A DNA stretch of 64,000 nt from Nocardia iowensis (GTDB lineage: Bacteria; Actinomycetota; Actinomycetes; Mycobacteriales; Mycobacteriaceae): contig NZ_CP078145.1 in assembly GCF_019222765.1 (NCBI RefSeq), forward strand, positions 1,178,001 to 1,242,000, written 5' to 3'. Below the pieces are notes generated by a model. That model saw only the letters and a program-made list of their open reading frames with translations, ran no database searches and was not told the origin of the DNA. Both the position numbers and the translations under genes were made by a program. Shown piece by piece: positions 50,169-56,617 of this stretch. Numbering within the stretch: position 1 is the stretch's first letter; each line of letters opens with the position of its first letter.

Positions 50169-50986
50169 ACGGTTCGACCACAGACGAGAGGCCGCCCGGT
50201 ACCGGGCGGCCTCTTTCTGTTTCTCAGCACAAGACATACAACCGATGCCCTTACGGCTACTACCTGGAAAGGATCGAGAGGGTCTGGCAGCGGCCCGCCG
50301 CGTGGTTATCTCAAGGCACTGCGTTCCACGAAGCCGCGGAGGCTTACGAACGATCCGGCCGAACAATGACCGTTGCCGAGATGCAAGAAGTGTTCCGAGA
50401 GTCCTACGTCCGCGAGACCAACGAGATGTGCAGCGAGACACCGAATCTCACTTACTGGTTCCGGTCGGGGCCGTACGCGGGGCCGCAGGATATCGAGCGC
50501 CGGTACGGGCTCGGGCTCGAACAAGTCGAGCGATACCCGGCCTGGTACGAGCGGCATCCGAACGAAGTCATCTGGATAGATCCAGATGGTGAGCCAGGGA
50601 TCGAGTTGGGTTTCGTTGTCGATCTGGGCGGCGTCACAGTCCGCGGCTTCATTGACGCAGTGATCGTGGACCAGGTCACCGGCCGCATCCGGGTGCGAGA
50701 CAACAAGAGCGGCAACCAACCCGGCGATGACTTCCAGCTCGGCACCTACAGCGCAGCGCTAGCGGTCAAGTACGAGATCGAGCCTCCCTCGGTAGGGGAC
50801 TACTGGATGGCGAGAACCGGCAAGCCGACCTTCGACTACGACCTCACCGACTGGTCGGTGGAGCGAGTCACTGAAGAGTTCCACCAGCTAGCCGAGAACA
50901 TCGAAGCCGAACGCTTCACCCCGGATCCGGAACCGTCGAAGTGCCGGTTCTGCTCGGTCGCATCCTCGTGCGAATTCTCCATGTGA
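50165..50986 (+). CDS. Cas4/RecB-like PD-(D/E)XK nuclease
   Basis: A 273-residue nuclease. The fold core shows GTAFHEAAEAYE, GFIDAVIVDQVTGRIRVRDNKSG (D...DxK catalytic pattern) and FQLGTYSAALAV. Four cysteines, C28, C260, C263 and C269, match the iron-sulfur cluster layout of Cas4/AddB nucleases. In L5-like phages a Cas4-type exonuclease lies beside the repressor, as here. Codons 9-17 are encoded by a perfect 28-base palindrome that resembles an intrinsic terminator. Confidence 0.88.
   Translation: MNGSTTDERPPGTGRPLSVSQHKTYNRCPYGYYLERIERVWQRPAAWLSQGTAFHEAAEAYERSGRTMTVAEMQEVFRESYVRETNEMCSETPNLTYWFRSGPYAGPQDIERRYGLGLEQVERYPAWYERHPNEVIWIDPDGEPGIELGFVVDLGGVTVRGFIDAVIVDQVTGRIRVRDNKSGNQPGDDFQLGTYSAALAVKYEIEPPSVGDYWMARTGKPTFDYDLTDWSVERVTEEFHQLAENIEAERFTPDPEPSKCRFCSVASSCEFSM
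50187..50214 (+). terminator. Palindromic terminator/attenuator inside a coding sequence
   Basis: AGAGGCCGCCCGGT/ACCGGGCGGCCTCT, a perfect 28-base palindrome followed by TTCTGTTTCT, within codons 8-17 of the nuclease gene. It may terminate most transcription unless translating ribosomes mask it. Confidence 0.75.
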
Positions 50987-51002
50987 CCTGAACAACCAGT
51001 AC

Positions 51003-51026
51003 GCCCCCGGACAAGCGTCCCGGGGC
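51003..51026 (+). terminator. Intrinsic terminator with T8
   Basis: GCCCC-C-GGAC-AAGC-GTCC-C-GGGGC followed by eight T residues. Ends the repressor/nuclease unit, so the ATPase gene downstream needs its own promoter or antitermination. Confidence 0.88.
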
Positions 51027-51058
51027 TTTTTTTTGTGCCCTGAACAGGAGGTACCGAC

Positions 51059-51862
51059 GTTTACACCCTGCTCCAATCCCAGACCATCCGAGGTGCGGCA
51101 GGCAAGCCGCTGCCAACGGTCTTCAAAGCCCTAGCCGAGCGAGGCGCGGAATTCCTGCGCGGACAGCTCGTCCTCGTCGCCGCCGGCCCTGGCACCGGCA
51201 AAAGCCTGTTTACTCTCACGCTCGCTCTGCGGTCCAAGGTGCCGACCCTCTATTTCAGCGCGGACAGCGACGCGTTCACCCAGCTCACGCGCTCGGTAAG
51301 CGTTCTCACCGGATGGCGCCACGAGGATGCAGCCAAACGAGTACTTGCCGGAGACCTCGGCATGGTCTCCGACCTACTGACCAAGGTTCCGATCCGTTTG
51401 GTCTACGAAGCGTCCCCGACCCTGGATGACATCGAACGCGCGACGCTGGCGTACGACGAGGTCTACGGTCACTACCCGCAGTTGGTGGTCATCGACAACA
51501 TCACGAACGTATCGACCGAAGCAAGCGGCGAGGATCCGTTCGCCGGGCTGGAAGCCCTCACCGACTACCTACACGGAATGGCACGCCAAACCGGCGCGTG
51601 CGTCGTGTGTCTACATCACGTCACCGGGCCATATGTGGACGCCGAAAAGCCGATTCCCCTCAGCGGGGTCAAAGGACAGATCACAAGAGTTCCCGAACTC
51701 GTGCTGACCCTGTTCAGGCCGATCAGAGAGTTCGGCGGGGACGTGCTCGGGGTGTCGACGGTCAAGAACCGCGCAGGCCGCGCGGACCCATCGGGCGCGG
51801 ACTTCGCCGAACTTGAGTGGATCGGCGACACCATGACCGTCCGCGACCTCCGTGCCGCGTAA
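51059..51862 (+). CDS. RecA/DnaB-like ATPase
   Basis: A 267-residue P-loop ATPase. Walker A is AAGPGTGKS; Walker B is LVVIDNITNV; later QTGACVVCLHHV and a GVKGQI segment fit the DnaB/RecA core. The frame has no ATG, GTG or TTG before the Walker A motif. A perfect AGGAGGT (51046-51052) sits six bases before GTT at 51059, and the residues that follow (YTLLQSQTIRGAAGKPLPTV) look like a native N-terminus. The start is therefore a probable GTT, or a mutated GTG. Corresponds to L5 gp65. Role: helicase-like or recombination ATPase. Confidence 0.85.
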   Translation, partial: VYTLLQSQTIRGAAGKPLPTVFKALAERGAEFLRGQLVLVAAGPGTGKSLFTLTLALRSKVPTLYFSADSDAFTQLTRSVSVLTGWRHEDAAKRVLAGDLGMVSDLLTKVPIRLVYEASPTLDDIERATLAYDEVYGHYPQLVVIDNITNVSTEASGEDPFAGLEALTDYLHGMARQTGACVVCLHHVTGPYVDAEKPIPLSGVKGQITRVPELVLTLFRPIREFGGDVLGVSTVKNRAGRADPSGADFAELEWIGDTMTVRDLRAA

Positions 51863-52289
51863 ACCGGTGAAGCCGTGCGTGGACTGCACGGCAGAACTGA
51901 TCACGACCCGCCGCCCGACTCCACACCCCGGGCCGAGATGCGCGACGCATCACCGCGCACGCCGGTCGAAACTCCGAAAGACCAGTCACAGCAGGCACAT
52001 CGAAGCCACCTACGGCATCACGGCTGCCGAGTACGAGCAATTGCTCGCCCACCAAGCGGGGACATGCTTCATCTGCCGACGAGCGACCGGCGCTCGGAAA
52101 CGTCTGGCGGTTGACCACTCGCATTCCTCCGGCGAGGTCCGCGGGCTGCTGTGTAAGAGCTGTAACCGCGATGTCCTCGGACATCTACGAGACGACGTGG
52201 CAGCAGCACAGCGTGTTGTCGCCTACCTCACCGATCCGCCCGCGCTTCGAGTGATCGGGCGTCGGGTGGTGCCAAACCACGAAGGATGA
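51852..52289 (+). CDS. Recombination endonuclease VII
   Basis: A 145-residue endonuclease VII. GTG start overlapping the ATPase gene. Motifs: YGITAAEYEQLLAHQAGTCFICRR, LAVDHSHSSGEVRGLLCKSCNRDVLGHLRDD, giving four zinc cysteines and a His-Asn catalytic pair. It resolves branched DNA during packaging and replication. Same neighbour order as L5 gp59. Confidence 0.92.
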   Translation: MPRKPVKPCVDCTAELITTRRPTPHPGPRCATHHRARRSKLRKTSHSRHIEATYGITAAEYEQLLAHQAGTCFICRRATGARKRLAVDHSHSSGEVRGLLCKSCNRDVLGHLRDDVAAAQRVVAYLTDPPALRVIGRRVVPNHEG

Positions 52290-52293
52290 TCAA

Positions 52294-52653
52294 TTGCGCC
52301 CTGTCGCCGAAAACCTGACTATCGCCCTCGGCCTGATCAACAAAGCCGGGCTCGGGCGGGGAGTGCTCTACAACCACGAAAGCGGCTGCTACTGCTCGCT
52401 GGGAGCTATACATGCTGCCCGTACCGGGCTGCGCGGCTTCGCCGTCGCCATCGATGAAGACCGAAAGTTTGGGACGAAACGCGCCTATCAGAATTCTCCG
52501 GAGGCTGACGCTGTGCGGTTGTCCATGCTGCGACTGGGTCTGCTCCCTGATGCCGATGGTGACTTCTCCGATGTCTATCGGGTCAACGACTCGGCACCCA
52601 ACCCCGACGTAGTCATCGAGGCGTTCGAGCAGGCTATCGAGAACCTGGCGTAA
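52294..52653 (+). CDS. Small replication-module protein
   Basis: A 119-residue protein starting at TTG. It has GVLYNHESGCYCSLGAIHAARTG and FGTKRAYQNSPEADAVRLSML. It is tightly placed between endonuclease VII and primase; its stop overlaps the primase ATG (TAATG). Similar small proteins occur in related phages; function unknown. Confidence 0.7.
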   Translation: MRPVAENLTIALGLINKAGLGRGVLYNHESGCYCSLGAIHAARTGLRGFAVAIDEDRKFGTKRAYQNSPEADAVRLSMLRLGLLPDADGDFSDVYRVNDSAPNPDVVIEAFEQAIENLA

Positions 52654-53048
52654 TGACCGCGATCATCGCGGCTATCCAGCGGTACTACCCGGACTGGATC
52701 CCGCCGGAGGACCGGCAAACCTACAACAAGTGCTTGTGCCCGTTCCACGGAGAATCGCGACCTTCCGCGTCGATCTCCTTCGAGCACAACCGATTCAACT
52801 GCTTCGCGTGCGGCACCTCCGGCGACGCGATCGACATCATCAGACACCAAGAGGAGGGCATCAGTTTTGCAGAGGCTAAGCGCCTCGCAGCGGACCTATC
52901 TCCAGGACGCGACGACGCTGTACGCGAGAGCGTTCCGAGGAAGCCCAGCCGAAGAGTATTCGGCCAATCGCGGACTGACGGATCTGGACAGACAGGGACT
53001 GGACCCGTTCCTGCTCGGGTACGTGGCCGATCCGCTCCCTGGGCATGA
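52653..53048 (+). CDS. DNA primase, zinc-binding part
   Basis: A 131-residue frame. The first 70 residues are a CHC2-type primase zinc domain: YNKCLCPFHGESRPSASIS, FNCFACGTSGDAIDIIRHQEEGISFAEAKRLA. After about codon 83 the composition turns into a shadow (RRVFGQSRTDGSGQTG), and the coding signal moves to the +1 frame (52867-53538). This suggests that a fused primase is made by a +1 frameshift in about 52860-52915, or that two overlapping subunits are made. Confidence 0.85.
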   Translation: MTAIIAAIQRYYPDWIPPEDRQTYNKCLCPFHGESRPSASISFEHNRFNCFACGTSGDAIDIIRHQEEGISFAEAKRLAADLSPGRDDAVRESVPRKPSRRVFGQSRTDGSGQTGTGPVPARVRGRSAPWA

Positions 53049-53538
53049 GGACTACGCAGGGTTTCTCGCAATCCCTTATCTGAGGACGGCGGCGGACGGT
53101 CGTCTATCAGTGGTGTCGATCCGATTCCGTTGCATCGCAGAGGATTGCGAACACAGCGGTCATGGCAAGTACATGACACTGGCTGGAGACCGGCCCCGGC
53201 TGTACAACACGGCCGATCTACTGGTTCCATCCCGGTTCGTGGTGTTGGCCGAAGGCGAACTCGACGCCATTGCGGCGCACCGGATCGGGCTGCCGACCAC
53301 CGGATTTCCGGGTTCGAACGCTTGGCAACCTTGGTTCCGGGACGCACTGCTCGGCTACGAGACCGCGCTTATCCCCGCAGATGGGGACAAGGCAGGCCGG
53401 AAGTTCGCAGCAGCTACCGCGAAACACCTTCCGAACGCCAAGGTCATCTACCTCCCAGAGGGTGAAGACGTCAACTCGCTGATCCTCGCGGAAGGACCAG
53501 AAGCATTCAAAGAAAGACTGGGAATTGAGGCCGATTGA
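52867..53538 (+). CDS. DNA primase, TOPRIM part
   Basis: A 223-residue frame, +1 relative to the zinc-domain frame. Motifs: EEYSANRGLTDLDRQGLDPFLLGYV, YMTLAGDRPRLYNTADLL, VVLAEGELDAIAAHRIG (TOPRIM glutamate) and TALIPADGDKAGRKFA (TOPRIM DxD-like). A TTG at 52867 could start it alone, or it is fused by frameshift. Cluster A phages also encode primase in two adjacent frames. Confidence 0.88.
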   Translation: MQRLSASQRTYLQDATTLYARAFRGSPAEEYSANRGLTDLDRQGLDPFLLGYVADPLPGHEDYAGFLAIPYLRTAADGRLSVVSIRFRCIAEDCEHSGHGKYMTLAGDRPRLYNTADLLVPSRFVVLAEGELDAIAAHRIGLPTTGFPGSNAWQPWFRDALLGYETALIPADGDKAGRKFAAATAKHLPNAKVIYLPEGEDVNSLILAEGPEAFKERLGIEAD

Positions 53539-53788
53539 GGTCACGGTGTACACGAGGCCGAGCTGCCAACCGTGTGCGTACACCAAACGAGCGCTGATCA
53601 AACAGGGAGTTGACTTCACCGAAGTCGATATCACCGAAGACCCACAAGCGTTCGAGTACTTGAAATTCCACCTCGGGGCACAGGAAGTGCCCGTTGTCGT
53701 GGTGATGGAGCGTGCCGACCATTGGACAGGTGCGCGAGAGGAGAAGATCCGAGAGTGGACGGATCAAATGAAATCGAAGACGGACTAG
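53525..53788 (+). CDS. nrdH: Glutaredoxin-like NrdH
   Basis: An 87-residue thioredoxin-fold protein with redox motif CQPC (YTRPSCQPCAYTKRAL) and the EVPVVVV cis-proline segment. TTG start overlapping the primase end. NrdH donates electrons to class Ib ribonucleotide reductase; no reductase is in this window, so the host enzyme is the likely partner. Confidence 0.9.
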   Translation: MRPIEVTVYTRPSCQPCAYTKRALIKQGVDFTEVDITEDPQAFEYLKFHLGAQEVPVVVVMERADHWTGAREEKIREWTDQMKSKTD

Positions 53789-53877
53789 ACGATCAGCGTG
53801 ACTTCGACGGCTGGGGTTGCGGTTCAGATGAATGTGACTGTGCTGATGAGTTTTTCGAAGACTGGGAAGGTGTATAA
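53755..53877 (+). CDS. 40-residue acidic microprotein
   Basis: A GTG behind GAGAAG, inside the 3' end of nrdH in another frame, opens a 40-codon frame: MDGSNEIEDGLDDQRDFDGW then GCGSDECDCADEFFEDWEGV. The acidic, tryptophan/cysteine-containing sequence is not expected by chance in this GC-rich DNA. It fills the 94-base gap before the next gene. Unknown function; three cysteines could bind a metal. Confidence 0.55.
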   Translation: MDGSNEIEDGLDDQRDFDGWGCGSDECDCADEFFEDWEGV

Positions 53878-53882
53878 ACAGT

Positions 53883-54326
53883 TTGAATAGCAAGGTTGAC
53901 CCGTCTTACTACCAGGGTTTCAGCAACGGGGCCGAGATGATCGACATCACGGAGAACCTGACTCCCAATGCCGCACAAGCAGTTCAGTACATCGGCCGGT
54001 CGTGCCGCATGGATGGAAACAACAAGGGCGACATCGGTCAGGATCTGAACAAGGCACTGTGGTTCATCACCCGTGAACTACGTCGGATCGGATCGGACAG
54101 CCCAGCGCCGCCCGGGGACGGCTCGCGTCGCGTCGCACGGATATGGGACCGAATCGAAGACGTACCCGATGACGTAGAAGTCACCGACATCGACGGCGAC
54201 GGCGTTGTCAAGGTCGACGGCATCACCTTCCGAACCTCGTACGGGCGCACCGGTTCACTACATGAGCGTTTCGAGACCGATGGTGCTGATAACGACTACG
54301 CGCCCTTCACCGAGGTGATTGCTTGA
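53883..54326 (+). CDS. DUF3310-like protein
   Basis: A 147-residue protein, TTG start. VDPSYYQGFSNGAEMIDITE, NAAQAVQYIGRSCRMDGNNKGDIGQDLNKALWFITREL matches the DUF3310 family common in phage replication modules; a role in nucleotide metabolism has been suggested for the family. C-terminal half is acidic and unique. Overlaps the next gene (TTGA). Confidence 0.8.
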   Translation: MNSKVDPSYYQGFSNGAEMIDITENLTPNAAQAVQYIGRSCRMDGNNKGDIGQDLNKALWFITRELRRIGSDSPAPPGDGSRRVARIWDRIEDVPDDVEVTDIDGDGVVKVDGITFRTSYGRTGSLHERFETDGADNDYAPFTEVIA

Positions 54327-55087
54327 CGCGCCGAATCGTCATCATCTCCGATACCCAGATCCCCTACGACCACCGGAGAGCGGTGAAGGCCGTCATCCGG
54401 TACATCGCGGATACGCAACCGGATGAAGTAGTCCACATCGGCGATTTGATGGACTTCCCTCAGCCGTCGCGCTGGTCGAAGGGGACGGCCGCGGAGTTCG
54501 AGGGCAGCGTCCTGGAGGACTGCGAACAGGCTAAACGCCGATTCCTCGCCCCCCTCCGGGAGGTCTACGAAGGACCGATCGGCGTACACGAGGGAAACCA
54601 CGATCTGAGACCAAGAGAATACCTGAGCAAATACGCCCCGGCACTCGCAGAGTCCGGGGCTTTCGATTTGCCGGAACTGTTGGACTTCAACCGGTTTGGC
54701 GTTTCTATGCTCCCGGAGTTCTATCACGTAGCGCCGGGCTGGGTAACCACCCACGGGCACCGCGGCGGAATCCGGCTCAGCCAGGAATCCGGCAAGACTG
54801 CGCTAAACGCGGTGCGCCGCTTCGGAACCTCCGTCGCCATGGGACACACACATCGGCTGGCAGCGGTGCCGCACACGACCGGATACGGCGCACAGGAACG
54901 AATCAACACCGGGTTCGAGGTCGGACACCTCATGGACATGAAGCAGGCCCAGTACCTGAAAGGCGCAACCGCGAACTGGCAGATGGGTTTCGGGATTCTC
55001 ACGGTCGACGGCAACCACGTCAGGCCCGAAGCCATCCCGATCACCGCTAACAAGTTCACGGTCGACGGCCGGGTGTGGCAGGTATGA
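54323..55087 (+). CDS. Metallophosphoesterase
   Basis: A 254-residue calcineurin-like phosphoesterase with all metal-binding motifs: SDTQIPYDH, HIGDLMDF, GVHEGNHDLR, VTTHGHRGG and MGHTHR. TTG start coupled to the previous gene. L5 gp66 is a broad-specificity phosphoesterase at the corresponding position. Substrate here unknown. Confidence 0.93.
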   Translation: MTRRIVIISDTQIPYDHRRAVKAVIRYIADTQPDEVVHIGDLMDFPQPSRWSKGTAAEFEGSVLEDCEQAKRRFLAPLREVYEGPIGVHEGNHDLRPREYLSKYAPALAESGAFDLPELLDFNRFGVSMLPEFYHVAPGWVTTHGHRGGIRLSQESGKTALNAVRRFGTSVAMGHTHRLAAVPHTTGYGAQERINTGFEVGHLMDMKQAQYLKGATANWQMGFGILTVDGNHVRPEAIPITANKFTVDGRVWQV

Positions 55088-55653
55088 GGGAATTGCTCGA
55101 TACGAAGAAGGTTCAAAACCTCATCGGTCGCGCCGCGAGCGCGGTAGTACGTGAATGGCCCGGCGTCATCGACGCCGAAGACCTCGGACAAGAACTATGG
55201 CTGTGGATCCTGACCAGCAAATCAGTTCAAACCAAAATCGTCGGATCCGACGACTACCTGTCCTATCGGCTGCTCGTGCAGCACGGGCACAAGATCGCCT
55301 CAGCTGAGGCCGAGAAGAACATCCGATTCGCGACCAACGTGCAGTACTCAACCGACGACGTGCGGAAAGCGCTCGACGGCCAATTGCGGTGGGCCGAACT
55401 ACTCGATGACCTCACTGCCGCAATGGAAGTGATCCGCGCGAAGAACCCCCAGTACGCCGACGCGATCCGAAAGCGGTTCGGCGAGAAGCAAAAAGGCATC
55501 GACTACAACGCCGTCAAGCGCGGCGTCATCGCAGTCACCGAAGAAATGAACCGCCAGGCACGAGTGAAACGAGCCGAGTACGGCGACGGACCAGGCGCGC
55601 GGCGCGTGGTCTCCAACGCAGCGGCGCAGACCGCATCGAAGGGCAACGAGTGA
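55084..55653 (+). CDS. Sigma-factor-like DNA-binding protein
   Basis: A 189-residue protein, ATG overlapping the preceding stop. Residues 10-45 (RAASAVVREWPGVIDAEDLGQELWLWIL) resemble sigma-70 region 2, and the C-terminal part has a possible helix-turn-helix around YADAIRKRFGEKQKGIDYNAVKRG. It may be a phage sigma-like regulator; sequence divergence keeps this tentative. Confidence 0.65.
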   Translation: MRELLDTKKVQNLIGRAASAVVREWPGVIDAEDLGQELWLWILTSKSVQTKIVGSDDYLSYRLLVQHGHKIASAEAEKNIRFATNVQYSTDDVRKALDGQLRWAELLDDLTAAMEVIRAKNPQYADAIRKRFGEKQKGIDYNAVKRGVIAVTEEMNRQARVKRAEYGDGPGARRVVSNAAAQTASKGNE

Positions 55654-55811
55654 AAGACATCCTGGACCCCGCGCTGAACGGCAACGGATCCATCGAGATG
55701 TACCGGGGCTGGGCGCATCCGGACATCCATTTCGACCAGAAACCGGCGCTGCTGGACAACTGGTCCGACGACGACATCGAAATGTACTGCGGAAAGAGGA
55801 GTGCAGCTTGA
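55650..55811 (+). CDS. Small protein between coupled genes
   Basis: A 53-residue protein with GTGA overlap upstream and TTGA overlap downstream. It has YRGWAHPDIHFDQKPALLDNW, a segment often seen in a small protein of L5-like replication modules. Function unknown. Confidence 0.7.
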   Translation: MKDILDPALNGNGSIEMYRGWAHPDIHFDQKPALLDNWSDDDIEMYCGKRSAA

Positions 55812-56287
55812 CCAACGACCCGTTTGACAACGCAACGACCGCTGACGCCCCGACCGAACCTGAGAGTACGGCCGCGGCCAAGCCCGGCCCGACTCGCCGT
55901 GACGGCAAGGTGGTCGTCACGCTCAAGGGCGGCCGAGACTTCGATGCTCCGTGGATCGTGCACCACGCCGACAGTGTCGCCGAAGCCGAACAGCTGGTGA
56001 GGGATTCCCGAGCCCTGATGAAGCTGTCACAGGAAGCGGCAGCACATTTCGCTGGCCTCGCACCCGGCAAGCCCGCGCCACAGGGCACACAGCCAGCTGC
56101 ACGTCCCGCTCCGGCGGCCAAACCCGCTCATCAGCAGGCACCCGGCGGCGAAGGGCGCCAGTGCAAGCACGGCGAGATGGTCTTCAAGTCCGGCGTAGCC
56201 AAGAAGGACGGTAAGCCGTGGTCGGCATTCATGTGCCCCGCTCCGGCCAGCACACCCGACCAGTGCGAAAAGCAGTGGCTTCGCTGA
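55808..56287 (+). CDS. Nucleic-acid-binding-like protein with zinc tail
   Basis: A 159-residue protein, TTG start. N-terminal beta segment KVVVTLKGGRDFDAPWIVHHADSVAEAEQLV, then a proline/alanine linker, then a C-terminal zinc-like CKHGEMVFKSG...FMCPAP...QCEKQW. The layout suggests a single-strand DNA or replication accessory protein (inference). Followed by a terminator. Confidence 0.7.
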   Translation: MTNDPFDNATTADAPTEPESTAAAKPGPTRRDGKVVVTLKGGRDFDAPWIVHHADSVAEAEQLVRDSRALMKLSQEAAAHFAGLAPGKPAPQGTQPAARPAPAAKPAHQQAPGGEGRQCKHGEMVFKSGVAKKDGKPWSAFMCPAPASTPDQCEKQWLR

Positions 56288-56307
56288 TCTGACCTAACAA
56301 CACCCGA

Positions 56308-56334
56308 GGGCGGCTCTCGTATTGGGAGCCGCCC
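56308..56334 (+). terminator. Intrinsic terminator
   Basis: GGGCGGCTC-TCGTATTGG-GAGCCGCCC followed by CTTTTC, between the zinc-tail protein and the HTH protein. Confidence 0.82.
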
Positions 56335-56377
56335 CTTTTCGTCCTGGAACCGAAACCGAGAACGGGAGCACCGCACC

Positions 56378-56617
56378 ATGGCCACTGCTGATACCGCCTT
56401 CTTGTATCGCCGGATCGAGGAACTGGAGACCGAGAACGAAGCACTGAAGGCCAAGTACGACAACCGGAAAAAGTTGTCGCACAACGATGTCCGATGGATC
56501 CGTCGTCTGGCAGACAACGCCAAGCTCAGTCACGCGGAGCTGGCGGAGATGTACGGCGTCGGCGAACCCAACATCAGCCGCATCGTCCGGCGCATCTATT
56601 ACCCCGAGGTGGCGTGA
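56378..56617 (+). CDS. Small coiled-coil/HTH protein
   Basis: A 79-residue protein: N-terminal coiled coil (YRRIEELETENEALKAKYDNR) then a helix-turn-helix (VRWIRRLADNAKLSHAELAEMYGVGEPNISRIVRRI). Its stop overlaps the polymerase start (GTGA). A likely small transcription factor controlling the polymerase module. Confidence 0.78.
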   Translation: MATADTAFLYRRIEELETENEALKAKYDNRKKLSHNDVRWIRRLADNAKLSHAELAEMYGVGEPNISRIVRRIYYPEVA

